Source: Acanthornis magna (lineage: Eukaryota > Chordata > Aves > Passeriformes > Acanthizidae). From it: a stretch of DNA of 64,000 bases. Positions within the stretch are counted from its first letter, which is position 1. Each line of letters begins with the position of its first letter. The stretch lies in the NCBI GenBank assembly GCA_036785705.1, contig JAWUZG010000018.1, forward strand, positions 9,211,501-9,275,500, read 5' to 3'. The notes below the pieces were generated by a model. The model was not told the DNA's origin. It made no database searches and was given only the letters and a program-made list of their open reading frames with translations. The position numbers were made by a program, and so were the translations under genes. Of the stretch, positions 39,030-52,215 are shown in pieces.

Positions 39030-39815
39030 AGACAGAGATTGATGGGTTTTACAGATGGAGCAGTAAAAAGTGTGGTGGATAGTGAGATGGCAAAGTCAGT
39101 CCTAAGTGGATTGTGAGAAGTTACAGCTACATCTCACAATATCAGCCATCCAAGTGGTTAAACATTAGATTAAATTCAGTGCTGCTAAGTTCAGTGCATG
39201 TGAGAAAAACAATTTTAACTGGATGTATACTTCAAGAGCTTCTAAATTACCTATTAAACCTCAGGAAAGAGATTTTAGAGTCATTGTGAATGGTCTCGGA
39301 AAATGTCAGCTCAGTGCCTACTGATAGTTACAAGAGCAAAAAGCATCATCTGAATTGTCAGAATAAGAATAAAGAGCAAAGCAGAGCAGAAATTACTATG
39401 TGACTGTAGAAATCAATGGCACACTCATTTCTTGTATTCTATGTGCATTTTTGGTCCCACTATTACAAAAATTATAGAGTAGAGATGGAAAAGTACAGAA
39501 AAGGGCAATAAAAATCAGATTATTGAATGGCTTTTTTGGGGGAAGAGAGACTAAATAAAGTATGGCTCTTCAAGCAATGAGTAAGGGAAAATGTAATAGA
39601 TGTCTATAAAATCAGGTTCTGCCAGGCAGAAGTTGCAGAGGCAACACATTGACAACAGGTTATACAAAATGTTAATCGACGGTAGACTTAAACCTAACAA
39701 AAGGAAGTACTTTTTCAAATAATACATGAATTGTAAAAGTCATGGCCACAGGAAGTTCTGAAAGCTGAAAATATAAATTGGTGAGGGATTAGACTGGCTT
39801 TTAAATGTAGCAGTT
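39030..39815 (+). mobile_element. Ancient CR1-type LINE 3' fragment, plus orientation
   Basis: The stretch aligns by eye, block after block, to the old CR1/L3-like elements known from turtles, crocodilians and birds: gattgtgagaagttacag, ttcagtgcatgtgag, gaaagagattttagagtcattgtgaatgg, gtacagaaaagggcaataaaaatcag, gagactaaataaag, gatgtctataaaatcagg, ttaaacctaacaaaaggaag and aattgtaaaagtcatggccac, in that order and orientation. They correspond to the C-terminal end of the reverse-transcriptase frame and the start of the 3' UTR. It is heavily substituted, with small deletions and stops, so it is far older than the CR1 at 24.7 kb. Edges are approximate. Confidence 0.85.
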
Positions 39816-42423
39816 TGAGTGTGAACTCCAAGGCCTAATCTGTCTGCTGGGAAGAAGGAAGGCAAGGCTGGAGAGCATAATTTCTAGTGTGCCTTTTAAG
39901 ATTAGAATATTTAGAGGGTGATATTTTCCTTTCTGGTGTTTGCACAATAAAAAGCATTGTTATGTATTTTCTTTCTCTTTCTGAACAGAATGCATATTAG
40001 AATAGTCTTGTTCCCTTTAAGTCAGAAAATTAAATATCTGGTTCTTTAGTACTGTTTCAGACTGAAACTGTCTCACATTGCTGCCACTCTCAGAACAGGG
40101 ATAGAAGAGTGAAAGCCCTTTTGGTTCTTAAGTTCTTACTAAATACCTAGTGAAACAAGGCCCAAAGAATCACAGCTTCCTTAGTTGTTTGTTGCTTTTT
40201 GGTTTTTTTAACTGAAGGGAAAGTAACATTCCCAGGGCATTGAAGTACAACTTTCTGAAAGTACAGTGTAAGAGTTTTCTTTCTTGTCATGTCAGCTTCA
40301 CCAGTTTTTTATGGTTCACAGAAGCTTTGTATCAGCCACAGAAAATGCATCTGAATTGCATAACTCAAAATGTTCTGGTATTATACAGCAGCTAAATCTA
40401 AACTCAAGTGCTAGAGAAAAGGTCAACAAAGTATAGTATCTTCCTTAATGGTATCATCAAGTAGTTTTACTTGAAGGACCTTGTAATGTCTTGGTTTTGT
40501 CTGACATAAAGTTGAACAGTCAGATATACCGTCAGAAACATTGTGAGAAAAACATTTTCTTAGCTTCCTGTGACCAAAAGAACAATAACTTTCTTATGAT
40601 TTATGTTTCTATTTCTGGAAGTTTATGGTACTGCCTAGGCTGTTCATAACAAGTAAGTAACAGTTCTTCTGCCATTTCTTTAGTCTTTTCAATATACTGG
40701 TCTTAATGGAGATCCTAATGGATCCTAAGAGTACTAGTGCAATAAATATGTCCTGCTAGCTATCTGCTGTAGGTTGAATTTCCCTGCTTTAAGATCTTAT
40801 TACACTTTTTCAAATCCAGCAGCTATAAAATCTGGACACCAACCCAGCTGAGCGTGGTGCGTGCAGTAAGTCTGGAGAGCTCATTAGGCAAAGCTTGCAG
40901 TGAAACCACTGGAACTGACTGCAAAAGTATTTATTTCTGGGTTGTGGCTTGAATCCAGCCGCTTTTATAACAGCCAATGCTGTTGCATACATGTAAATAA
41001 ATGGTGCTAACTTTGGAAAATGTGTTCTGAAATGCTGTTATACTTACAAGCTGTCTTTATCTATTTTTTTAAAATTATATAACAATAAAGAAGGAATGAT
41101 ATGATTTTCTGTTGTTTTGTCTTCCTCTGTAAACAGCTTGTAGACGTGGAGGTACTGAGCAAATGATAACAAAGATGAAAATTAAAGTTTCTGGAGAAAT
41201 GCTGGGTTATTTGCAGATTTCCTTCACATCTACCTATGGAGAGCTGAATGGGGGAGCATCCCCTTCTGTGTGCAGCGCCCTGTCAGTCTCTTGCTCCTGC
41301 TGTCCCTCTGAAACCTCATGGGACGATCCATACCTCCATCTATGGAGTGCACAGTCTCATCTGCCTCATCTGAGCAACGCTGCATGGTTGCAGCAGAGAA
41401 ACAGATACTTCTGGGGCACAATCACAGACATTTTAGTTGTTTACTTGAGGTTAAGATGAATTACACTCTAAAAGCAACTATTTATTTTTGCTGACTTTAA
41501 AGGGAGTCTGGATGACTTGCTCTAATATAGCCATCTGTAGTTTAGTGCCTACAGTTATGTGAGATGAATCCCCCAAATTTCTCTTGCTTACTTTCCTGCC
41601 AAGGCTATACCCACCAAATCTCTGCTTCAGGTTCTTTCATCCATATGATCTTCCCTGAGTGAAAATTAAGTGTACCAACTCTTTTGTTTTACTGTGGGTC
41701 TTGCCCTTGAGACAAAAATCCTCAGTAGCTATGCCCCTGCTTTCACTCTCAGCTCTGCAAACAATAACCCATAATATTACCTGCTAGTCTGAGCTCAGTT
41801 ACATTAGATTTGATGCCAGTTGCATTGGTTTCCTCACATGTTTTCCAGGTGGCTGCCTATGCCCGTAAAACAAGGGAAAACAGCATACCCTATAATCACT
41901 CTCATTCCCCTAGGGGTCTGGTTAGACAGGGTGTGCTTTTTGCTTTCCTAAGAGCATAATTCTTCCGTCCTCAGTCACGGACACAGTCCCAGCAGTGTCC
42001 AGGAGAATTACTCTCTTGAGTTAATACGCCAAACCCCTGTTTCACTTCTCTTTAATCATGCTAATCTTCATCTTTTATTCACTAACTGATAACAATAGAA
42101 CTGTAAGCTCTGCCTTACCTTCATCTAAATCTTAGGCAATAATACATAATCCATTTAGAAATTCTAGAGAAGATGGAAGGTTTAACTGTTTCTGATGCCA
42201 TAGGTGAGTCAGCTGGTCATTCACAAATCAGTAAAGAAAGAATTGATAGGCAAAGCAATTTTTTTTCCCTATTAGCATATTATTTTTCCATCTTGGAAGT
42301 AATTTCTTCTCCTGATTTGTGCAATACTGTAAGTAAAACAGATCTCCAGACATCACAGTGTTTCACTGGGTGGCAGAAACAAAAAGGCTGATTTTTAAAC
42401 TGCTTCTATGCCCATTCTGATGG
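39816..42423. other. Anonymous AT-rich non-coding DNA
   Basis: No gene recognised. Donor-like words (for example caagtaagtaac near 40,652 and ataggtgagtca near 42,200) occur but are not paired with convincing open exons. The 41,163-41,459 frame (98 codons) has no recognisable domain. Confidence 0.5.
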
Positions 42424-42520
42424 TCTGTCAGGGAGCCAATACTATTCAACACCTATATGACTGATTATACCTCAATCCCTCACCAGACAACCAAACAGAT
42501 GTCACCACCAAGGATGCCCA
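42424..42520 (+). mobile_element. Probable degraded CR1 fragment
   Basis: gggagccaatactattcaaca, followed about 45 bases later by agatgtcaccaccaagg, matches the CR1 reverse-transcriptase segment that normally reads (G)PxLFN...(A)DDTK. The middle is scrambled by substitutions and the downstream body is not recognisable. The fragment is short, so the call is tentative. Confidence 0.45.
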
Positions 42521-45500
42521 GTGGCTGCTGAATAACATTTCTGCTGCAGTGACATGGCCTCAATCAGGACGAAAGGGGATTTTCTCAGGGAGGTAATTAC
42601 TTCTTACTGATAGGAAATCTGGATGCTGAAAACAGTGAGACTCCTCAACAGTGGCTTAGAGGGAACAAATTTAAAAAGAATGGAGGCATCCAACCTTACC
42701 CACAAATTGTGAATATGAGACTAGCAACAAATATTTTGCAGAACTAGGCTGAACTCTATTTGAGCAAATATCTTCTCAAAGTGTCAGGGATGACAAATAC
42801 TGTATTCTTGACTGCACTAACACATTATTCAGTCAACATAACACATTCGAGTGAAGAAATACTCTTTGCTTTCAAGTGATCTGTAGAAATGCTACCAAGA
42901 CTCAGGCAGGGCATTCCAATATATTTCTATTACATTTTGCATAAGCCATTTCTAAGGAGAAAAAAACCTTGTGAAATATGAAATTTACACTAAAAACAAT
43001 GAGTAAGTTGATGGTTCTATGACTTATTGCAGTATTAGAACAGTAACCTGTGTGTTTTCCTGCCTCCTTGAAGTGCACTGTGATAAACATGCTGAGTTAC
43101 TGTTAATGATAGTGATATGTAGTCTGTTCACACAAGAAGAAATATATTTCAGATATACATCTATCACAGCCCTAGTAAGCTCTGGAAATAAAAAGACATT
43201 CTTACCGCTATGTAGTCAGGTTTCTTGCTAGAGACAAGAGTAGCATTTTAACTATCTTCTGAGTCTCTACTTTATTTCACCCTACTGCAACTTTGCAGCC
43301 TCTTTTTCTCTGTCTAGCCTAGCATGGATTTTTGTTTGCTGGGGAACTTTTCCTTTGTTTTTAGCCTCTCAGTAAGCTCAGTATGGTCAACAGTTAAACG
43401 TGTAAGGTTTGTTTATATAATACTTTGGCTACACCCCAAGTAGCTCTTAAAATGTAAGTTTTACTACTTCATTTATACTCTAAACAACTATTATTATTTA
43501 CAAGGATTTGGGATAGAGCTGTTTAATGTGAGTGACTAAAACATCGTGCTTAAATCCATACTGAGCACCCCCCAATAAAGAGACTGATTGGGATGAAGAA
43601 AACTTCCTCTGAAGACAAAAGTTACAATCAAATTTTGTCCTCAGGAACAAGCATATAAACTCCCTTCAGCTACACCAGAGAGAGTTACCACAACTTACAC
43701 TAAATGGCTGTGACAAAACATGAATAGGGCATTTCAAGCCTTAGAAATTTCTGATTCCTGCACCATGCTTTGTAGAACAACAGATTCAAAAAAAAATTAA
43801 TTTCATATTGCAATACTTGAAACAGCCCCTCAAGGTACAGGGTATATCTGCAGAGGACTCTGAAGAGTTTTGCATTTTTGAAGAAAGCTGTATAGCACAT
43901 GAAGGCTGCTGTTGCTTTTGGCCCCTCTGTTGCCTGAGCACCCTTTGGTGTCCCTTGCAAGGCAGGGAGCTTAGTCTGAGCCAGGGTGACAGCAGCTGGG
44001 AGCCAGGCAAGGAGAAGGAGCCCCCAGTGCACCCAGACACGGAACAGCACAGAATGCTGGACCCTTGGGTGTACTCTCTGAAAATACTAAATCAACTTGC
44101 TGTGATCTTCCGAGATCACTTTCATCATGGAGAGGTCAAGCTGTAGGCTGCTCTCTTTCCCTCCAGGTGCTCCCATGTTGAGGTGGTCACTTCTGTAGGT
44201 GACCTCTGCCTACTTAATTTTATTCTCTGGACACACCAACCACAGCATTTTGCCTGCCTCTATGTCAGGAAAATAAGTGATAAAGGAGTCCTTGAAAACT
44301 AGGTGCTGAATAGGACCAGACAGCCTTTTAGGAAAACTTTGTACGTCAAAAATTCTGAAGGACCAAGAAACTGAGACATGGGAAAAGGAGGCCTGAAGCA
44401 GAGTATATAGAGGCCTGGTTTGCTTTAGCATTAATTTAAACTGGCTTTGTACCAGGCCCAAATCGCACAAAGTTGTTTGATGATTCAGATACTTGCACAA
44501 AGCCAACTGAGAGGACCTAAAGAGGTTACATGCAGGAGGTATCGCCAAATTCCACGCATACAGCAACGTGCAGAGTTAAGAGGCCAAATGTTTCCTCAGG
44601 AAAAAAATCTGTAGAAAATATGTAGCTTAAATCTGGCTTGTCTTACATGCTAGGCATGAATATTTTTTTGACTAGTGCAGAGGAAACCTACAGCTGTCTA
44701 ACTGCAGACCTCTGAGCTCATCTGCACTGATTAGGAACGAGACAGTGTTAAGGCAGAAGCCAAAGATTGGTCTTTCAGCTCACACTGTGTGCCTCCCTGT
44801 TAGCCTTGCAGGATCCCTGAAGTTGTGATGGAGAGGAGCAAGGAGCATGTGGCAGCTCAGACTGCATGTGCAGACACAGACAGCACCAGGACTGAGCTAT
44901 GACTGTGACAGCAGGGGAGGCCAAGTCCCATTTTACCTTCCTGCTGTGGGCACAAAGGGATGTGCCATTAATTTTTCTGAAGGGTTTCTCAGCTCCTCCT
45001 CAAATCCCTAAAGTGCATGGCCTGCCACTCTCTTCTGAAGTTCTAGCAGAAGGGTCACACACGTCACCCTCAGGTGTGTCACTGTGGGGCTGGCTTCAAA
45101 GGCTGAGGTGTTGGAAAAGGAAGGTCTGCACACCTTTGGCATCATGGGAGTCCACAACTTGAAGAGCTTGTAGGTGTGCAGCACTCATTGTAGGCTTGGA
45201 CATTTGACCGACGTGTCATGTCACCAGAGTTTATTTTGCACAAACTGTGGGTGTACTGTCACGTGCATACTTCAGTATCTATGTATACACTTCTAGAAAA
45301 TACTTGTTTCTGTAAACATCTGCAGCAGATTTCTATAGGGAATGCCATTATGATAGTTGTAAATCAGTGAACCAGAGTTTTTAGTGCCTCTGCTACAAAG
45401 CTGGTAATGGAACATGCTGTCTTTACAGACCCCAGGATAGCAAGGGTGTTGAAAAGTTAATAATGAACTTTGAGTCTTTGTTTGCTAATAAAGAAATTGT

Positions 45501-47467
45501 AACTTGACTGGGAGGGTCAGTAACCACTACTTAAAATTAGAAACTTCATCTCCAGAAGACCTTTTTGCTTTGTGAGCAGATCTGTTTTAGGTTTTATGCA
45601 ACACTGTTTAAGACCTGTAAGGGAGATGCTTAAGCCAACACAGCCCTTTTTAAAACCTGTGAGGATAAAAACTTTTCAGGCTGAGAATTGGCCTTAAGGA
45701 CTTTGCAGCCTGGGCAAGAATCTCATACAGCCTTCAAGATCTATTGGTAAAACTCCCTTTGGAGTTTAACCTCAAATCCCTGGTGCAAAAAGCCTGAAAA
45801 GGACACACTGACTTTCTGACAGTCCTGAATTCAAAGAAACACACAGAGGCACCACTTATACATTGTCTAAATTCCACATGGGGCCTCTGCGCCCAGCGCA
45901 GGACCCAGAGTATGACAAGGAGAGAAGTTCAGTAAAGAATCTTGCCGTGTTCCAGTATAGCTGTGCATCTTAATACAGCTGAAGTAAACTCGTGTTCTTT
46001 CAGACGACGTAATTTTTGTTGTAGATTAAGGAAAACAGTTATCAGAGCTACAAAAAACACAACATCTTTATGAGAGATCATGGTTGTTTGGAAAGGAAGA
46101 CCCAAAATCCTGAGCAGCAACAGCACTGTTACCCTTGCACGCAGCAATAGACTAATGTATATACTGAAAATTGCAGTTGCCCAGCTGACAGAGCTAAACC
46201 CTCACATGATGCTATCTGACTTAAATCCCAGTTTGGACAGATTCCAGTGAACAGCATAAAAATTGTGGCTCAACGACTTCTGTTCTTTGTGTTCTTCTGA
46301 AAAAATATTTTCATCTGGTGTTTTCCAAAAAATAAAATCAATCATTCAAAGCAGGTATTTCCAGAGAGAGAAGAATATGGGTGCCAACATAAAAGATGCT
46401 GTTAAAATGTCATCTTACTAAACATAAGTCTCTGTTCAAAAATGTTCATTTAAATTGAAACAGGTGCTGGGAAGGGCATTAGAATGAAAACAGAGGAAGT
46501 TTAAAATTTCATGATTGTTCTTTTTGAAAAGACAAAGATATGTATAAAGAACAAGACATTTGAGGAATTTTAAGGAGTTAAAGAACATTTTCAGTACAGA
46601 TCAGGATGACAACATCTGTGAAAACTTTGCATTGCTTGAGTTTTAGACTAAACAGTTAAAATGCAATTTGGTGAACTGAAGAGGCTTTCTGCCTGTTATT
46701 ACTATTGTTTGTTATTTGCACAGTGCTGAAGGAGCATTCTTGACTGTGCATGACGCAAAGACAGCTCCTTTCCTACCAACTACAGGGGGCTTGTAAGATT
46801 TACATTTATAATGTGTAATTGATACTCATACACTGTTATTAACTTTATTCTTATAGGCTTTGCATACAATGAAACATTATTAGGAGGGCTTTGAAAGTGA
46901 AGTTGTGGGTAATTTGGCCGACTCTGAGTGGGAATTTGGCTTCCTGCGTGTTTTCCATGTATATATTGTCTGTTCATGTCTAGTCTTCTTTCCCCATTAA
47001 TCTAATTTCTTTCTGATTGTTCTTTGCTTCAGAGGCTTTTTTATTATTATTTTAAAGCAAAAGAAAAGCAAAGGACATATTTAAAATTATTTCCATGTCG
47101 TCACACAGAAACCAGAAAAATGTTCCACAGTTCCCATTTATTTTATGGGTTCTGTTTTTAAAACAGTAGTCTTAAAGAGCTGCTGAAACTTCCCAGCTTC
47201 ATTTTTTTTTCATAGAGCCACTGTTTAATTTACAGTAAGTCAAGAGGCAGGAGGGATGATAGAGTTAAGCTCATGCTGTTGAGAACAATTATCCTGGTGC
47301 AGAGACATATGTAGCCCCAGAAGGTTGAACAGACCACCATAGCTTAAAGGCACTAAGAAAAAAGGGCACGTGCTGCGTGGGCCCAGTGGGAGCAGGGCCA
47401 CAGCCTGCAAACAGAGCCCACTCAGCTTCATTTGATTTGTGCCTTGCTTGCTCTCCCTCCCTTCTCC
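42521..47467. other. Anonymous non-coding DNA
   Basis: No gene recognised. G/C-richer patches at 43,890-44,050 and 44,740-45,160 give overlapping frames on both strands (43,700-44,146; 44,899-45,162) without domains. The stretch 46,600-46,990 is simple-repeat free and may include conserved sequence, but has no decisive feature. Confidence 0.5.
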
Positions 47468-47489
47468 CTTTTATTTTTTTTTTTTTTTT
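47468..47489. repeat. Poly-T tract
   Basis: A run of about 15 T residues after a CCCTTTTA lead. Simple sequence. Confidence 0.9.
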
Positions 47490-47499
47490 AATTTTGATT

Positions 47500-47880
47500 T
47501 ATTTCGTAAGACTCTGGTGCATTCATTGGAAAGAGAGAGAGAATGGTAGCTGGGACAGTGTGACAACATCGATGTGATGTTTGCTACAGTCAAAAATAGC
47601 TGGGCCAAGACTCATGGCAGCTTCTCTTTCTAAAAGATTGAAGACACTCCAGCAAGATGTACAGTAAAATAGATGAAGCCAGGGGACATTTAGATTCTGC
47701 ACCAACTGAATAACAGCGGCAACTATTCTTCTTTCCCCCTGTCTCATTAATCATGCTGGTTAATTGTTGGGATAATGATTTCACAAGTTCATGTAGTACA
47801 CAAAAGGATTATCCTTGGATGGTGCATAGCGCCTGGCATTTACTCCTGCATATGCCACTATCTCTGCATTAAAATGTGAG
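47500..47880. promoter_or_regulatory. Candidate developmental enhancer / conserved non-coding element
   Basis: This is a non-repetitive stretch with clustered homeodomain-type words: cattaatcat (47,745-47,754), ggttaattg (47,758-47,766), gataatgatt (47,771-47,780) and a GGATTA word of the OTX/PITX kind (47,806-47,811). It also has a cgatgtgatgtttgc block near 47,568. No frame is convincingly coding (overlapping 64-74 codon minus-strand frames only). Word meanings are established; the enhancer call is inference. Confidence 0.35.
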
Positions 47881-50800
47881 GATGTTTTTCACTTTACTTT
47901 TTCTATTGTCTAATTTTGCTAGAAAATGAATTGCATGTTTTTGTCAAGGATGGAAATAAATGAAGAGAGAAAACTTAAGATAGCAAGTAAGAAAAGAGAT
48001 CTCATCTTTTTTCAAAAGGAAAATAATAAAGGACATAAAGATAGAAAACCAGGAAAATATTTTTGTCATTTAAGGGCATTGTCATACCTCTAAAAAAGGA
48101 TTCACTTTTTAAAGGGTCTAGGTACTTCCTTTCTTTTTTAAAAAGAAAAAACAGTGGAATTTTTAATACTTCTTGTCAGCTGAGTCCAGATTTCTAAAAA
48201 TAAAAGACTACCAAGACCCATTTCTGTGATTTCAATCCTCACTATCCAGAAAATTGTGATACTTATCTGTCACTGAGGCTAAAGGGAAATTGCTTATGGA
48301 TGCCTGTAAGAAACTTATCTGAATCCTTAAGTACTAAATGTTTACTTATTAAAAATAACTTACATGTTTTTTACAAGCTCAGAGATGAATTAAATTCTGT
48401 ATTATTACCCTCATTGTTTTTTGGATTGATACCATTTTGTTACTGTTTTACTCTAGTGCTTTTTCCCATTTGCATATGGAATTTATTTTCTCTTCTCTAA
48501 TGAACTCTGCCAAACCCATTCTAAATATTGCTGATTCCCATCTCCAAACTGAAAGGAAGATACATCAGGTTTCTCTTCACTATTGAGATCTTTCAAAACT
48601 TTGTCATTTTCCAGCAAAGTGACTTGTGAGGCTTTTTTTTTCCAAGGTAATCACCTAGAGAAAGACTGACGCTTGGGCAGTGCCAAAGCTTCCCCTTATA
48701 ACTGTGAAAACTTAGATACTTATTTGAGACATAAAATTACTCACCAAAAGAACAGCAGATAAAATATAAATTGGTTTCTCATATTTGTGCTCTTTTTTTC
48801 CTTACAAATTGATGTTAAGCAGATAAACAATGAGTTGTTGCCATAGTAGAATTTTATGGTGTCAAATATGTACAACTTGCTCTTCCCTCTCTCTCATTGG
48901 AAAAGCTCAGCAGTAATCTCTACAGCTTATTCTGCATGCTTTGAGCTGCAGTATGAGAAACCCTTTCGTGGCATTTTCTTAGCCAAATTATTGTAACTCC
49001 TAATTGCAAAAAAAATGGCCATGTCTGAGGCAAAGCCGACAATCTCTTGGGTTGAAATCATAGCCACATGTTTTACCAGAGCTAGGTATGGAAGACTGAT
49101 AAAAACACAACCCAAAGTGACCTGGTTTTGGCCTCTGTTTTGTAGTGGAGGCATCAGACAATCCATTACTTTCCTCATTGACATAAAACTCCATTTCACG
49201 CTACAAGGCAAAAGATGAAAATTTGGAAGAGACCTTAGGGTGCCCTGTTTTAAAGTCGCCTTCAGATGCAGCCCTAGAGCGAGTATTTAGAATTACTGAC
49301 TCAGTCAGAAATAGTTTTGTCTGTTTCTTGTAGTAACTCCATGTCAACCTTCCCACTCAAAAAATATCAAGATGTTAATCTTTTCAAAGGGAGAAATTCA
49401 TGTTTCATCTCAAAATGACAGCTTTCACTTTCCCTCCTCACTGTCCCACTGCAACTATCAGATCAGGGAAGATAAGCAGTACCTTGTGATCAATTGGGAG
49501 TGTAATATCACACTGGCACATCACAATAATAAATATCTCCAACTTCCCTTCACCCCTAAAAGTTGCATGATCTTGAATTGCAAATAAGTTTGAAGGCACT
49601 GCAACCAGCACATTGGGACTCCATGAGCAGGAATGAAGGTTAAATTCAAAGGCTAAATTATTTATTGCAAACTATTTGCTTAGTTCTGGCACTGAAGAAC
49701 AGTGGAACAAATGGAATTGTTAGATGCAACATGTATTAAGAACAAAGGCTGAAATCCCATTTCTGGTACTCCATGCTTAAATTTCCCCTGTGCTTTAAGA
49801 ACTGCAGTGTTAGCTTTTCTCTCTCATTAAACTGCCTCTCTTCTATATTGAACCTAACTCGTATTTTTTTTCCATTTTTAGTTTACCTAAAAGTCACACA
49901 TTCCAAAACATTCAATGGGTATAAGAAATGAAAACAGAAATGCTCTATGAGGCAGTGTGCACAGTTGTACAGACTGAACTGTCCAGGGAGGTTATCTCAT
50001 CGCTACCATGACAGTATACCACAGAAGCTATAAGTCATTCAAAATGTAGAAGATCCATCTGCTTGTCACGTTGCAGGAAAACTGCAGTGAGCATGGGCAC
50101 AGCAGTGGAAAGGTGGTGAGCAATGACTGGGACCCCCCACCACCAGCAGCCCTGCACCCACACTCCATCCCATGGACCCCAAAAAGGTCCATCCCACCCT
50201 TCTCCATGCAAAGTGTCAGCACAGCCTGTTTGGCCAGCGAGGGAACTGCTGCTGGTTTCGGAGTGTGGCACCACTCCAGCCGTGCACCCACACCTCGGAG
50301 CTGGTTTGTGCACTCCAGCTAAGCAAGACCAGCTGAAGGTGCAGAAACCTTTCTGCAGGCCCCTGGGAAGCTGGAGGCACGCTAGGTTGGCTCAGACCCT
50401 TCTTTCCGCTACTTATGAAGCTTTCATGCTCTGTGTTATTTTTATATACTGCCTCGGCATCTCACAGCCAGGGGAGCATAGCATTTTAGTCGTTTAGAGC
50501 CAAGCTCTGCCCTCGCTTACACCCATGCAACTCATGGCCCTGGGAGACAAATATATCTGCCAACCAAGCATCATTCAAAGTTCCATTTCTTAAAAAAACA
50601 ACACCAAAACAAATAGAAGGATTTTGCAGCAAACGAAGTGTGGTCAGTCAAGTAATTCTGAGCTGAGTTTTGAGTGAGTTACGAGCTAATTTGCTGTGAC
50701 ACAGTGCATTATGAACATGGTAGACTACAGAGGCTACAGCAAGCTGGCTGAGTTCTCCAGTTACTTCAAATTCATGAAAATAAACCATGTTTTTCCACTT

Positions 50801-51529
50801 TTGCATACAAATGGATTCTTTCTTCCTCCAGTTCTCTATAAGAGCACGTAGTCATAGTTACAAAGCTAAATTTCTTGTGGAATAACACATGAGTATTTCT
50901 ACGCATCTTGTCAGTTAAGGCATCTGAAATCCTGAGGATCCTCAGTTACACCAATGCTTTTAGCGATAAAGCTCTCACGTGTCCTGCATACCAATTCTGA
51001 CTTTCTACTCAGGAAAACATCCCATTAACCTCGATGCGCCCTTTTTATATATATTTTTTTAAATACATTTACCAAACAGTAAAGATTCTAACACTTACAG
51101 GGCACAATAAAGCAGTTTGAAATCCCACTTACAAGTTTATTTTTCCACCTTTTTTAGAATAGGCTTCTTTGCTAAAGAAAAGCCTCAAGCATTAACATTG
51201 CTGCTCCAAGCTGTGTGAGAGTTTGTAACAAAGTCATGGTTTGGCTCATATAAAAGCAATCTTTGGAAATGTCCTTAATGCTGTTTTCAGGACATTCTTA
51301 CTGAGAAGAAGTGTTGTGTATCCAAAGGCTTGAATAAAGCCTCAGATCAATGTTCTTTTAGCTCTTCCCAAGACGAAGATATTCACATCCATTTTCTAAA
51401 CAATTGCTGCAGGTTTATGCTGCAGAACAAAGGTGGTGAGAAGGGGGGCTGTTCTCCACCGAAAGCTACCAGGAGCTCGCACCAAACTCCATAGGTATGA
51501 AGCCAAATACCTTCTGCCTCAGATTAGCA
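47881..51529. other. Anonymous non-coding DNA
   Basis: No gene recognised. A G/C-richer patch at 50,060-50,380 carries four overlapping frames (83-124 codons) on both strands with no domain. Frames at 48,927-49,218 overlap in antisense. Stretches around 50,680-50,780 and 51,180-51,300 are repeat-free and unassigned. Confidence 0.5.
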
Positions 51530-51790
51530 GATGTGTGCATGGAAAACTATTTTTTTCACCTCACTGGTTATTGCTGATCTCTTCAGTGCCGGTTGCATAC
51601 TGATGTGGCCAAAAAGAGGAGCTGTCTGTTTCCTGCTAAAGCTACTGATGCAAAACCCTGGAAATGTTAAACTGAGTTAATTGTACTGTTACTCTGTTGC
51701 CGTCATCCCCTGTTTATTCTCTTATGGTGCAATCTGGCATAGTACTGGCATTCATTCTAAATTATGACAGCCTTTACTTTCATTTTGGTC
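51530..51790. promoter_or_regulatory. Candidate conserved non-coding element
   Basis: Non-repetitive sequence with gagttaattgtac (near 51,674), a gttgcatactgatg block (near 51,592) and a ttctaaattatgac block (near 51,756). It is not coding. The call rests on texture only. Confidence 0.22.
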
Positions 51791-52028
51791 TAAAATTCCT
51801 AGTTTCAAAGAATTCAGTTGTAAATTTGGTAGCTTTTCATAGCAAATATCTTCTGTGAGTCAGACATTGATTTTCAGGGTTTTCAAACACTTCAGAGCTC
51901 AGGAATAAATTAACAAGAAATTGAAAACATTCAGAATTCCCCGGCTGAAATTATTATAATATTTTAACAAGTTTGGAGTGTTTTTTTCCCAGTACTTTGA
52001 GTGTTTGTAGCACAAGTCAAACATATTT

Positions 52029-52215
52029 ATAGAATCATAGAAACTGTGTTTGTAAGCGACCTCTCTGGGTGCCTCAAGACAATTTTTCTGCTCTGAGCAG
52101 GTCTCTCACCAGCCTGAGAGAAGAAAGACTCTGCTCTTGCCTAGCTGAGCTGTGCAAATTTCCACAGATGGAGACTCCATATCTTTTCTGGGTAATTTGC
52201 TCTGGTCTCAAACTA
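52029..52215 (-). mobile_element. CR1 LINE 3' end fragment, minus orientation
   Basis: It starts at tagaatcatagaaa, the reverse complement of the CR1 3' terminus, and continues through gcgacctctctggg, ctgctctgagcaggtc and agatggagactccat...ttctgggtaatttgctctgg, which are the reverse-complemented 3' UTR blocks of avian CR1. It is moderately diverged. The 5' (higher-coordinate) limit fades out near 52,215. Confidence 0.85.

Noticed and set aside
42110..42210. Acceptor-like atcttag and donor-like ataggtgagtca around a short segment
   Set aside because: The segment between them is interrupted by stops in the frames read and has no recognised protein content.
43700..44146. Overlapping frames of 84-116 codons on both strands
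   Set aside because: No domains; the plus and minus frames cover the same bases, as expected from stop-poor composition.
50028..50497. Four overlapping frames of 83-124 codons
   Set aside because: Present on both strands in a GC-richer patch; composition effect, no domain.
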